64,000 nt of DNA from Iris pallida. Taxonomy: Eukaryota; Streptophyta; Magnoliopsida; Asparagales; Iridaceae. Below, piece by piece: positions 10,034 to 21,540 of the stretch. Under the pieces are notes generated by a model that did not search any database, had not been told where the DNA came from, and was given only the letters and a program-made list of their open reading frames with translations. A program made the translations under genes and the position numbers. The DNA lies in the NCBI GenBank assembly GCA_029216955.1, contig JANAVB010002199.1, forward strand, positions 13,022,417-13,086,416. The letters are read 5' to 3'. Position 1 is the first letter of the stretch. Each line of letters begins with the position of its first letter.

Positions 10034-12650
10034 ATGTTTCCTTCAATGGCGGTGTCACATGGAGAAATTGATGATCATGTGGAAGAATTAGTTGATGAAG
10101 AAAGCTTTGCTTTAATAGCGATGTCAGATAGAGAAATTGAGGGTCAGCTGGAAGAATTAGTTGATGAACAAATATTGGAAGCTGTTAACTTAGGAGATGA
10201 TAAAGAATAAGAGGAAGAAAAGAATGGAGAAATGCATCCTAACGATGACAATAACATCAACGCAAACAACGATAGTCCTTTTGCTTTACCATTTCTAATG
10301 GATTTAAGAAATGCATTATATTTTTATGTTGATTTCTCATACTTATTTTGTTTAATTCTATTTTTAGGGACGATGGTGAATCTCCAATGGATTTCGATAC
10401 AGCGATATGGAAAAAAAATATTACAGTCTGCCAACATTAACAAAGACCCAAGGGATCTCTTAGATGAAGATATTGTTGGCTTAGAGTTCAACTCTATTGA
10501 AGAAGCAGACACATTCTACCAGATATATTCAAAAACAGTTAGTTTCATTGTTAGAAAGAACGAAGTAAAGAAAAACAAATCTGGGATGCTAGTAGTACGT
10601 AGTTGGTGTTGTTCGAATGTAGGATTCAGACAGAAGAAATACATTAAAATTTCTAACAGGGTTCGTGAGCCAAGAAGTGAAATCAGAAGTATTTGTAAAG
10701 CAATTTTTTGTATTGGGTACAACATTTCTACAAAGCTGTGGGTTGTCAAAAAATTTCGAGTACATCACAACCATAATCTGGCAGATGATTTTGAAACAGT
10801 TTTTTGAGATCCCATCGTAAGATATCAGCCGCAGTATTGGAACAAGCTAAGCTGATGAAACAATCCGGGATGACGACTTCAGAGGTATGAAATTTATTTG
10901 TCCACTAGAATGGTGGCTGGGATATGGTTGGATGGACAAAAAAATATTTATACAATACTTTAGCTAAAGATAGTAGGGTAGTAGACGATGTTGATGCTAC
11001 GACAACACTTACATTTCTTCAAGCTAAGGAGGGCATTGACCCAGATTTCTTCTACGCGTACAAGGTAGATGAAGATTCTAGATTGACCCGTCTCTTTTGG
11101 GCTGACGGTGTAAGTCAATTCGATTACGAATTATTTGGAGATTCACTAGCATTTGATTCTACATATAAAACAAATAGATGTCAAATGCCGTTGGTGGTTC
11201 TAGTGGGTTCAAATAATCATGCAATAACTTGTGTGTTTGGGTTTGTATTGATCCATAATGAGTCTACTGAGACATATTCTTGGGTTTTACAAAAATTCCA
11301 AGAGTATATGAAAGGAAAATTACCAGAGACAATTCTCACGGATGGTTGGAGATCCATGAATAAAGCAATTGAGGATTTAATGCCCAGCGTAGTTCACCGA
11401 ACGTGCTCATGGCATATCCTAAACAATTCAACCAAATATGTACACCGAGATAGTTTTGCAAAAGAATTGAGTAATTTGATTAAAATGTACATCTCACACT
11501 TGGTACTTTACTTTGAAGTATGTTGTTGTTACAATTTTAAAACTTTTGTTATTGTCCATATTTTTTAAACAGGTACTATTCATTTGAAGAATTTAAAAAT
11601 CGTTGGCAGCAAATGCTAAGGGATTATAATGCAGAGAACAATGAGTGGACTAGTGCATTATACAGAACGAGGCATCGATGGGAGGACACATTCCTACGTG
11701 AAAATTATTTTGGTGGTTCTACTACAACAAATAGATGTGAATCAATGAACGCATTTCTGAAAAGATTTTTGAATGAGAAACTGCCACTATGGAAGGCCCT
11801 TCAACATTATGACCACGGTTTGGCGGCCTTATGTTACGGCCAGATGAGTAAGCATGCCACTGAAAAAATCTCAACGCCAGTTGTGAAACAAACTAGCATC
11901 GCCGTAATAGAAGATCAATTTCCAGTAATTTACACTAAAAAAGTATTTATAGAGGTAAGGAATAAAATTACATGTTCTGCTAAATATAGTGTTGTCCACA
12001 TTCACATCATAAGAGAGGCAGAAGTTTGCACTATTCAAAGTATTTGTCGACAAACAATCTAAACCAGAAGGTTACATTTTATCGTATCGACAAACTGTGA
12101 CTGCTTGTGGATGGAGACAAAGGGGATTCCTTTTAGGCATATTTTTTCAGCAATGAAGAGATTGCAATTGTTAGATATTCCAAAGAACTTGGTAAAAATT
12201 CGTTGGCTGAAGGATTGCAAAAAGAGTTATCTCTCCGGACCTGGCGCATAAAGGAGATTCATCCACCCAGACAGGATTGAGAGCAGAAGGTATGGTGGTA
12301 TTAATGAACAAGTTAATCTATTTACGTATTATTGTAAAAAATAAAGCAAAATTCAAGCAAAGGGAACATAGTTGATGTCAGCTGTGCTGATTGAGTTGCA
12401 AAAATGGTGACCGATATTGGCGAAGAAGAAAAAATGGTAGCTGATGCAGTTCGTGAAGTGCATGAAGCTTTTAAAGAGCCAAACCCAGTAACAACAAAAT
12501 GAAGGCCTTCTCAAGTGAAATCAAGTCAGAGTAAAGAAAGTCAGACTATCCCCAAGCCTAGAATTTGTAGAAAATTGGATCACGATTTTCGTAATTGTAA
12601 AGTACAGAAGCGACCTACCGAGAAAGAGCCAATGGAATCAAATGAACTAA
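10034..12650 (+). pseudogene. FAR1-like MULE transposase, degenerate
   Basis: An acidic N-terminal segment with a duplicated VEELVDE unit (10034-10209) precedes a FAR1 DNA-binding domain (about 10465-10800: FNSIEEADTFYQIY, then Cys/His-rich residues ending FRVHHNHNL). A frameshift at a T-run near 10800 separates it from the frame FLRSHRKISAAVLEQAKL. The MULE transposase core follows (10924-11510), with the acidic positions in FAFDSTYKTN-like and LTDGWRSM segments and CSWHILNN. A plausible intron ends at TTTTAAACAG (about 11572), leading to YYSFEEFKNRW and a segment with TTTNRCESMNAFLKRF (11613-11960). Downstream, SWIM/zinc-knuckle remnants (ICRKLDHDFRNC near 12565) are broken by stops. FAR1-type proteins are MULE transposases or host transcription factors derived from them. 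This copy cannot make a full protein. Confidence 0.75.
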
Positions 12651-12659
12651 GCAATAGGT

Positions 12660-13185
12660 CGTTGATTTATTATCATTATGTACTATTGTTTTCTTTTTTC
12701 ATTTATCCAACTTTTATTATTGGTTTTCCATAAAATTGTTCCAAATGCAGCAGAAACCTTCTTCATGGCAAAAAGATATATTATATGGCAGCAAGAGTCT
12801 GAAACAATATAGGAGAACAACTTCCATATTATGATACAATTTAATACCAGAAATCCTATAGGAACTCACCAGATCTTAATTTATTCAACTGCCAAGATAA
12901 AGAGTTTTATGGTTGTGGAAATACGAGGCAAGGGTTCAATAATTTTCATCGTACATCTTAAGAACATTATAACTCCACAAAACTTTATTCCTAACCATTT
13001 GTTACAAAACAAATGAACATATTTCATTTGATAGAAGAAATAAAATTTTCATCATCTTCCATCCTTAACCATCAGAGTGGACTCCTTTCGACCTTTGTTG
13101 CTTAATTATATTGTTGTGCAATTTGGATTCATTGTGCTTTGAAGTTGCAATCCATACAGCAACTTTGTGCCTTTCAAATTTCGAG
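12660..13185. other. Spacer between convergent MULE-type genes
   Basis: AT-rich sequence without a supported gene. It lies between the 3' ends of the + strand transposase relic and the - strand Ulp1-like gene and may include their untranslated ends. Confidence 0.35.
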
Positions 13186-13259
13186 TCAAACTGCATATAA
13201 CAAACATAACATCAAAAATATTGCTCTAAAAAGTGTAAGTATTTGACGACATATTTTCA

Positions 13260-14670
13260 GACTTACATCGAAAGAACGAAAGTCCAACCTACAGCTGTCT
13301 TTCATGAATAAAATTACAAAAATACCACAATCAAATGAATTGTCTTGGCGGAGAACATAAGGACGACGTATTATGGGGAAAGTAGAAAAGTTGAACCTAG
13401 CATCTCTCAAATTCTAAATCTCTTCCTCGAGAAAGAGATGCAAATTTGAAAGCTACAATTACCAAAATACAATATGTATTAGTATACCGCGAATCTAGTA
13501 CGCAATTCATAAAAATGTATGAATATGAGCTTACTATTTGTTTTATGACTGCTTTATTATAAATTGCCTCATTTGTAGATGCAAGGGAGTCCAAAACTTC
13601 AACAGTCTTTGTTTTAGCCATAACTCTTGCAAGAGTATAGTGGTCAGACACAATGATGGGTATGTATATCTGAATTACAATTAATTAGGTAAAACAAATT
13701 AATCAATTTTCAGTAAATTAGAATTAAAATTTAAATAGAAATAAACTAATACCTCATTACAAATGCTTAAATATCCCATATAATCCTCGAAATATTTGAA
13801 CTTCTTCCATATTTCATGAAGTGGTTTGTTAGATGGAGGTAATGTTGCTCTCTACATACACATCAAATAATACAATACAAACGACAACAAACGAGAGAAA
13901 ATTGTTAATGCATAATCATTAAAGAATAAAATGCTCACTCACCGTTAACTTTACTGGTAAATACCATACATTAGCTTTATTGTCAGTTCTTCTCCGTTTC
14001 ACCGCGGTGAGAAGAGCAGAGACCATGCTGACAATCTGAGTATTTCTCATTAAAAAATAACGATTGCATCGTAGTAAACATTGATGGCATCAATACCGTG
14101 CTATCAATCTGAGTATCTCATTAAAAAAGCAGCGATGGCATCGAAGTAAACATGATGGCATCTAAGAAAAAATATACTATCTACATACCCCATCTTTAAT
14201 TCTCCTTCTTGGAGAAATGGACTTCATCTCAGCCCGAGTCACATAAAGCTTGTTGTAAGATGATATAATTTTTCTAAGAAAAAACGTATAGATTAGAAAA
14301 AACAAAATAAATAAACTGTTGAAATAAAATGAAAACTCATATTACTTACTCGTCAGCTTTATTATCCGCAAAAATATAATTGTAAAAACTCGAACAACTA
14401 CTAGTCCACTGGATAGGCTGAGGTTGAACTTTTTGTTAGACATTTCAAAGGTGTGACCGGTACTAAATTCTCGCCCATATTTTTCGTAGAACTGCTAAGG
14501 TCAGGTTCTTCAAGAGGCATCGAATTCAAAATTTGCTCGATTGTTTCTCCAACTTCCTTCGCTTTCTCGTCCTCATCAGAAGATTCATTGTCAACCTCCT
14601 CCTCAATGTTAATTCCTCCAGATGAAGATGCCTTCTTGAAAGCGGAAGATTCTTTTATTTTTCCAGACAT
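13260..14670 (-). CDS. Ulp1-like (C48) cysteine protease, multi-exon
   Basis: Minus-strand exons with good splice sites can be followed. An acidic N-terminal exon has its ATG at 14670. Further exons encode SSYNKLYVTRAEMKSI (near 14250), VWYLPVKLT (near 13960), HEIWKKFKYFEDYMGY (near 13800), SDHYTLARVM...EVLDSLAS (near 13640-13570) and YVLRQDNSFDCGIFVILF (near 13345-13290). The last two supply the catalytic His, Asp, Gln and Cys of Ulp1/SUMO proteases; His is followed by Tyr rather than the usual Trp. Each exon is flanked by GT...AG. A possible one-base shift near 14420-14435 disturbs the first exon. MULEs that pair a FAR1-like transposase with a Ulp1 gene on the opposite strand are known (Kaonashi/CUMULE types), and the transposase relic at 10034-12650 fits that arrangement. 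Full 5' and 3' limits are not certain. Confidence 0.65.
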
Positions 14671-14679
14671 CGAGATATA

Positions 14680-15657
14680 TTGATTTGTTCAAGTTCGATT
14701 GAACAAAGCTTAGAATTGATCGAAAAAAGTTGAGCTGAAATCTTTTACAGATGTTCTTCAAACCTGCGCAGCATACGCAGAATGAAAGTTTCATTTGAAG
14801 CTGGCATCCAATCTTCTACCTCTTCTACATCTTCCATATGAGTAAACATCTTTCTCCAGTACTACAAAATGAAATAAGAAAACTATTCTATGTACTTCAG
14901 AAAAATAATAGTTGAAAAAAAAACTATTGTATATATAACAAGAGAAAAATACAAAAAATGAGAAAGATGAAAAGACAAATAGATTTTGGGACTAACAATG
15001 AAATGATTACAAATTGTAGGCGGTAATGATTTCTTAATATTACAAATTTTTTGACTAACAAAGAATCTACTAGCCGTTTGAAAGGTTATCGTGATTAACC
15101 ATGTTAAGGAGGAACAGTCCGTGAAGAGGCTGTTGAAGAAGGAACTCTTGAGAAAAATTGTATTATTTAGAAAATATTCCTTAACACTGGAGATGGTGGA
15201 GGAGGAGGAGAGAAGGGGACAGGTGACGATGACGGCGATGTTGGAGTTGCAGTCCACTACCGGCCAGGTGATGGCGACGATGATAGTGGATTGTTGTTCT
15301 TCAAAATATTGAATGTAGCAAGGCTGAAAATTAAATCAATCCAATATGAGTTAATATAGGGTATTTTATGAATTTTTATCAGCTTAAAGAGAAAGTAAAT
15401 ATGAGTTAATTAGGGTGTTCATTGAAAAAAATTGAAGTCAATTATGACCTACAATAGCAAGTTACCAAGAGGACAAAAGTCAAAAATTGCATTAAATGAT
15501 GTTCAATACTCTATTAATAGTCCAAGAAAACTCATTTAATAAGAACCATTGGATCAACAATCAATAATTCAGATTTGGGATGTACGATACAAATTTTTAG
15601 ATGGATGTATTGAAGAATTATATTTTTAGATGGATGTATTGAAGAATTATATGTATA
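14680..15657. other. AT-rich non-genic stretch
   Basis: No supported gene. A GA-rich segment at 15190-15300 gives a short open frame on + (VEEEERRGQ...) without relatives I recognise. It could be upstream region or a 5' exon of the Ulp1-like gene. Confidence 0.35.

Positions 15658-15718
<61 letters not shown>
15658..15718. repeat. (TA)n microsatellite
   Basis: Nearly pure TA dinucleotide tract interrupted by one TTTT. A second tract at 15865-15896 flanks the other side of the GC-rich foldback element. Confidence 0.9.
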
Positions 15719-15722
<4 letters not shown>

Positions 15723-15861
15723 AGATCAAAATCCACGTCGCGTGAGCCCCTCCGAAGCCCCGCTCCCCTGCACCATCGGATCGAGGGGGGGGGGGGAGGG
15801 GGTGGGGTGGGGGGCGCTCGATTCAACAGTCGAGGGGCGAACGGGACTTACGCGGGGCTCC

Positions 15862-15864
<3 letters not shown>
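15719..15864. mobile_element. Possible GC-rich foldback MITE between (TA)n tracts
   Basis: The two ends show imperfect inverted similarity (GTGAGCCCC...GATCGAG on the left against GGAGCCCCG...AATCGAG read from the right). The centre has a G-run of about 13 followed by GAGGGGGTGGGGTGGGGGG. Size (146 bp) and (TA)n flanks resemble the clearer foldback elements at 48104-48300 and 47790-48023. Arms match poorly, so this is tentative. Confidence 0.35.
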
Positions 15865-15901
<37 letters not shown>

Positions 15902-16006
15902 TATAATCCAGCTGAAGAGTCTTCGTTCCCCCCTCCTTCCCATGGGGAGTCCCTAGGGACTTCCCCCGCTTGCTCCCGTCCGGCCCCGGCCTCCTGCCGA
16001 CGCTCG

Positions 16007-17463
16007 TTGCAGCCCCCTTGGCCTGCCAACGCCCTCTCTCTGGTGGGCCATCCACCCCCCGCGGGTCCTCACTCCCTTCCTCAGCTCGCTCAGCCGCCCC
16101 TGTCATCCCCATCTCTCGGCCCTTTCCTGCCTATCTCCGACGTCGTTGCCTCGGCGACCGGTGGTCCCCAGTTCTTCACCTCTCCCCCACTCCCGGTTTG
16201 GTCCGACCCCCCGTCTTGCCCGCCGGACGCAGTGCCTTCCAGCCTTCGGACCTCACCTACCTGGGCCGGGAGCTCGGCGGTGCTCAGCCACCGGCAGCAT
16301 CTTCCCCTTTCTTCCGTCCTCGTTCGAATTTCGAACTGGTCTTCTGACCCATCGAGTGGGGAGCCCCCCTGCGGTACAGGTGTCGGGCGTCCCATCGACA
16401 GACACCTCGGGTACGCTGCTCTTGGTGCCCATCTCGAGGTAGTCCCGAATGAGTACGCGCGGTCGGTAGCGCGTAACTCTGGTTTTTACGCTGCTCATGG
16501 CAACGCGTACTACCTCCCCAACGAATTTGCTAGTGGGTCCCACCGAGCTGGGGGTCATTTTTACGCTAGTGGATCCCACCCAACTATGGATCAACGTTAC
16601 GCTGTTCACGCTTCATCTGCTGCTGCGTATAGCTCCTCTTTTGATCCCCCGAAATATGGTGGAGCCCCCTTTCAATGGTCATTATGAGCCTGGCGCTTTC
16701 CGCGGCCATTACGCTCAGCCCACGAGTGGGGCCTGCCCCAACTTTGGCATTTATGCGCCCTACTCCTACAACGGGCTCTACGCACCTGGCGCTTTGTTCG
16801 ATGGTTCCCATTCGGGTGGGCCAGGTCCTTCTATGGGATTCTCGTGCCCAATCCATTCAGGCGGGCCCATCCCCTTACCCACCTTCCAAGCACAACACTC
16901 CCTTACGCCAATCATCATCCCACCACTTCTACTGCACACTACGCCCCAACACCCTCCACCGATCCTCCTCACGCCCCTTCCTCGGCGCTCTACGCCACCT
17001 CCTCTCTATCCCTCCCCATTCAACCCACCTAGGACCTCACCATCCACATCCCACCAGCTTGCCCCTTCATTGGGGTCCCAACCCCTGGCTTCCCCTCCGA
17101 GGCCCTCGGCCCCCCTCCTGTGCCTCCCACCTCCCCGTCCGTTGCTCCTGACCTCCCTCCTGTACCTTCTTCTATTCCTCCTTCCGCCTCACTGGTGTCA
17201 ACGGGTAGCCCCCCGGATCTCCCCTCTTTCGCCACCAGCTTGTCCGAGCCAGGAGATCCCGCTTGGGTCGTCCCGGTTGCTCATCTGCCCACTCCTCCTA
17301 TTGCAGTTGCTCCATCTGTGGTGCCTTCCTCAGCGAGCGGAGCGAGCACAGCTTCCGGGCAGACCCCTCAGGCCATCTCCCTACCAGAGTGTATCTTCCA
17401 GGCAGCCTCGGCAGTCAACTCCCATCGCCCCGAGCATCTCGCCTCCTCGTTCGCTCTTCCACC
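16007..17463 (+). pseudogene. LINE ORF1, N-terminal low-complexity part
   Basis: GC-rich sequence coding Pro/Ser-rich peptide, then a Tyr/Gly/Ser/Ala-rich tract (repeats such as YAP, GHY, YAS at about 16480-16830), then again a Pro-rich linker. Frames switch near 16680 and again near 16880, and a TAG interrupts frame 2 at 17030-17032. From 17033 the frame stays open to the insertion of solo LTR A, and continues in frame at 21541 as LPPSSNSSLIPSSADPP. Long disordered N-terminal regions occur in plant L1 ORF1 proteins. A Tyr/Gly-rich composition of this kind could favour protein condensation (inference only). Confidence 0.6.
17459..17463. repeat. Target duplication CCACC, left of solo LTR A
   Basis: Matches CCACC at 21536-21540. 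Both copies directly abut the TG...CA ends of the element. Confidence 0.9.
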
Positions 17464-17868
17464 TGTCACTACCACATTTCTAGTATGAGGGTATTTTTAT
17501 CATTTTGGGGTATTTTTAAATTTATTAGAATTAATTAGAATTTATGGGAATTTTTAGGAATTTATTTGGAATCGTTTGACTAGGTTGACTTTTGGCTAGT
17601 GTTGACTTTGTAGACCTACCTAGAAACTAACCCTAGTTAGTTGGGCTTGGTTAGGTCAAGTGACCCTGGTCTAACCTAGTGTGACGCAAGTTAGTGGTTA
17701 GGGATTCATAGAGCTTGAATTAAGAATTTTAGAAATCAAGTGATTGATAAATGGCTTGTGGTTTCACAAGTTATTTTGTGACTTAGCTAGATAGGACTAA
17801 CTAAACCTAGCTCAACCCTACCCTAACCAACTTGGCCGGCCACCCTAGTAATCCAGGGATTCCCCCAT

Positions 17869-17876
17869 TATAAATA
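17869..17876 (+). promoter_or_regulatory. TATA box in solo LTR A
   Basis: TATAAATA about 405 bp into the LTR, followed by a leader with a GAAAGAGGTGAGTTC splice-donor-like site. The aligned place in solo LTR B has CATATATAATG (41931-41940). Confidence 0.45.
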
Positions 17877-18219
17877 CTCTCCTAGTTTTTAGGGCTAGCC
17901 TCCCTCCTTAGAAAAAATAGATCCAAGAAGAAAGAGGTGAGTTCTTGTCCTAGTAAATTCATTATAATTCCATAATAGGTCCTAAAATCCTCAAATTTGT
18001 TGCATTAGTTTCTAAATCTGTCATTCTTGCTGTTGTAATTGATTTGGTTCAGTTTGGCATTGATTGGAAGTGATTTGGACACCAAGCAAATAGCTAACAA
18101 AGGACTCTTTCCATTGAACTTCACAAAGAGGTATCTCCTTCTTTTCTCCATGAAACTTTAGTTAGTTTTCATGTATAGGAACCCCTAAGTGTCCCCCTAA
18201 GGTCAGTATGAGGTTCGTG

Positions 18220-18870
18220 TCCTGTGTCAGTGGTTTCGTGTCCGTTCTGGACACGTATCAGTGACCATGGCATTGTGTTCGACGAAATGCCTCAAAGGGC
18301 ATTTCGATCGATTTATTTCATTATTTTTGAATAGGAATGTTAGATCTGATGTTGTCTTTTGATTCCTGTGCTTGTGGATTAGTGTCGTGTCATTTTCGTG
18401 TCATTTTGCTAGCCTGGACACGCGCGTGCACACGGCCGCGTGCAGCTACAGGGATTCCCTGCTACTCGAGTACGAGTGCTCGTTGGACACGAAGTTTGGA
18501 CTCGTGCCACTTGGCATAGACCAAGGGGCAACGACTGATAGTCCCCCCTTTCAGTCTCGAGTCCAATAGTTTCGTGTCGGACACGTACGAGGCCTCGCAT
18601 GGGGTTTTGCCTGACTGTGCACTGGGATTTTTCACCCACTGACACGGCCCTATTGCTAGGGACACGACGCCCTAGGACTCAGTACAGGTACTTGGACACT
18701 TAGCTGGACACTAGGTGTACCTACTGACACGAGCACGAGACACAGTAGTGTCCTGTGTCGTGCACACGATACGAGTGCACGTGTGCACGAGACAGTGCAC
18801 TGTTGTGTCTGTTTTGAGTTTTCCTTGTTCTGGACACGTCGTGTCCACTTGGGTGGACACCATTGCATTG
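18220..18870. repeat. GTGTC/GACAC-dense island in solo LTR A
   Basis: The pentamer GTGTC or its complement GACAC recurs roughly every 15-25 bp, often as CGTGTCC or GGACACG, with no fixed period. The same kind of island occurs at the equivalent place in solo LTR B (42280-42850) though the sequence between motifs has diverged strongly. Confidence 0.7.
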
Positions 18871-21070
18871 TGGGACACATATATGATAGATATATTAATT
18901 ATCAACCTCTGTAATTAGGATTTAAATCAAGTTCATTAGCATTTTGCCATTTCTTCCATTTTTTCTGAAACATGAATCAGTCTGTGTGTTCCAGTTTTTA
19001 ATATTTCGTTTTGGTTGAGTAAATTAACCTGCAAATCATTGTTAATAGCATGTTTTGAAACCCAATTCTGTTCTCCTATGTGTTACCTAACTGTAGTTGA
19101 GTTTGGAATGAGTTGGTGTTATTTGAATGGGTTTTTGGCAAGTTAGCAAGTCTGAAATTTGATGTTTAGTTTCTAAATTATTCCAGATTTTTATTCTGAA
19201 CCTTGCCATCAATTTTTACCCATCTAATGCTGTTGAATGATTGAGTTATAATTCCTAGATTGGTTCTCCCAGACTTGGGCTACTTGTATGTTAATCTGAG
19301 TTTGTTTGATACATGAAACCTGTGTATACACTGTCGAAGTGATTCCTGAGTTTTGTTTTTATAAAAACCTGGGAGTGAATACTTGGATACACCAGAGTGT
19401 TACACTCTTTTGCAAAACTGAGATTTGAGAACAATGTTTGATTTCCCTTTCTTTTCGTTTCCTTACTGTTTTCCTGAGTACACCCTTCCACTGCCCTTTT
19501 CTTCATTTACTTGATTTTCCTGCATACATATTCTTGTAGATAAATGTATACACATGTTCCTTTCCTTTCACTGATTGCACTGCTCTAGCACAGACACACA
19601 GTACTTCCCTTCACTGCTTTTGTTTCCTGTACACTGTTCTTTTGTATGCCATGTATACACTGTTTTCTTTCACTGTTATGTTCTTACTGACACACACACT
19701 AGTCCACACACTCTTGATTGTACACCACAGCACATAACACACACTCTTTCCTTTTCTTTCACTGTTTAGTGTTTTCCTGCCATGTAAGTAATCACATTTG
19801 ACACACACAAGTATACACATTCACACACATAATTCTCTCTATCATTCTCTCCTTATGCCTAGTCCTTACATGTGTAGACTATATGTCTAGTATGTAGACA
19901 TATATGATAATGTATGTATATATATAGTGTAATGTAAGTGTGGTTTAATATATAAGTTATGATAATTGTAGGTTGTAGATAGTGAGAATCAAATGATGTA
20001 TGGTTATCATAGGCATGTATTATATATATATGCTCTATGTATATGGTAGGTGTAAGCCTTACTCATGGATACATGAAGCTCATGATAAATAGCTAGTGTG
20101 GGGTAAATTAATGTGGGTTGTTTGTTGATTTGTATAGCTTAGGATTGGTGTGTGTGTAGTCTAGTATAGCCTTGTTAGAGCCTAGCATGACTTGTTAGAC
20201 CTAGTTAGTTGAGTTTAGCCTAGTTTAGACTTGGTTGACCTAGTTTGACTTCTAGGGTTGACCAAAGTTGACCAAGAGTTGACTTTGGCCTAGATTGACT
20301 TAGAATCATGTAGAATGCATAGTAGGACTCCATTTTGCTATTCTGGACCTGTTATGACTTGTGCTGTTCTGTTTAGGAGCCAGACACCACTCCTTGGACA
20401 GTACGTTTCATTCTGGACATTCAGTTATAGGCGAGTACATTCTCTGATCATTTCATATCCTGCTTAGAATTATTTCCTGCAGTAGATTACTTTACCTGTA
20501 CTGTCACGTTGGTCACACGGATTGGTACTATATGGATCTCTACATGCGATGTTATCCCCCTCGGGAGCATCGGGTACATTGTGCTTGTGCGTTTCACTTA
20601 CATCGTGTACTCCTGTGCTTTCATTTACATGTGCACTCCGGTGAACTTTGTACTCTCAGGTTCACGGAGCCCCCATGTATACTATCACGTGCACCCTATA
20701 TGGGCTCCCATGTGATATCTTGTACAATAACATAACCTGTATAGATCCTTGTGTATTGATTGGGGTACGGGGAGTAGAATTAGACATGTGAATAATACAC
20801 CAGTAGTTTCTTATCAGAATCTCATCCTTAGTGTCTTATCAGAATCTCCTATGCTATTTACATGTCCATATTGTACTCTGACTCACTAGTCACTGCTAGT
20901 TCTCTATGTATAGTAGATATTTACATTACAGTTCTCTTCCTGTTTACATATCGCATTTCTTCAGTACTCGTATCTTACTTTACTGCATGTTTTTACTTTC
21001 TAACCTGCTATGATCTGTTGAGATGTACTGTGCTCGCTCCTGTCCTGACTGGACCTGTTGAAATATTACA

Positions 21071-21187
21071 GAGGACGAGGAGGAGGCCTGCCTGGATACC
21101 TACTATGGGGCAGCCCTAGATGACACCTGTGAGCTGGACCCTCAGGAGGATCCAGCAGTAGCTGAGGACTTTCCCCCGACTGCCTAG
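21071..21187 (+). other. Acidic mini-exon conserved between solo LTRs A and B
   Basis: After a splice-acceptor-like GAAATATTACAG, a frame of 38 codons ending in TAG encodes an acidic peptide (EDEEEACLDTYYG...ELDPQEDP). LTR B has the same acceptor and an aligned 37-codon frame (EDEADAFCPTYYG...DLDQQQDP, 45152-45265) with one internal TGA and a stop at nearly the same place. Function unknown. Confidence 0.45.
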
Positions 21188-21535
21188 ACTAGATAGTTAG
21201 GCTATTATCTTTATGTAGTTGGATTATGTCAGTTAGACTTTATTTGGAGATCAGTTGTATATATTCTTTTATCTGAGACCTTGTATTGCTGGGATTATCT
21301 TAGACTACTGTTTTATCTATTTTATTTCCTTGAGTTCTGTTCATATCGTGCTGTATCTTCCTTAGTTGTGATTGAGTTTCTATTGCTATGTCACCCCCAT
21401 TCGGGGAGTATAAACTGTTTAGATATTTACATTGCTAGATGTTGTGACCTAGGACAGCGTTCTACCGCCGACGCTGCGGCGTAGGCTGGACGTATTCACG
21501 TCTCGTGCCCTTACTCTAGGGTGCGGGTCGTGACA

Positions 21536-21540
21536 CCACC
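21536..21540. repeat. Target duplication CCACC, right of solo LTR A
   Basis: Perfect partner of 17459-17463. LINE ORF1 resumes in frame directly after it. Confidence 0.9.

Larger units (their letters stand above)
17464..21535 (+). mobile_element. Solo LTR A (4072 bp)
   Basis: Begins TGTCACTACCACATTTC and ends GTGCGGGTCGTGACA, flanked by a perfect CCACC duplication. There is no second LTR and no gag-pol, so recombination between LTRs left a single very long copy. Solo LTR B is the same family and, once its own insert is removed, has nearly the same length (4060 bp). On the + strand a TATA box lies at 17869-17876 and a GGTGAGTTC donor near 17936, so I favour + orientation. Other contents are GTGTC-dense DNA (18220-18870), CACAC-rich DNA (19580-19830), AT repeats and a conserved acidic mini-exon (21071-21187). 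The family is probably Ty3/gypsy with unusually long LTRs; the lineage cannot be fixed without its pol. Confidence 0.85.

Noticed and set aside
14883..15257. Minus ORF of 124 hydrophobic residues
   Set aside because: AT-rich composition gives Phe/Ile/Leu/Ser-rich peptide without splice context or similarity to a known family.
8337..15720. MULE terminal inverted repeats around the FAR1 and Ulp1 genes
   Set aside because: I compared both flanks by eye and found no convincing pair or 9-bp duplication, so no element limits are given.
16090..17235. Minus-strand Gly/Arg-rich ORFs over the GC-rich LINE region
   Set aside because: Shadows of LINE ORF1 in GC-rich sequence; the + frames connect to DUF4283 downstream.
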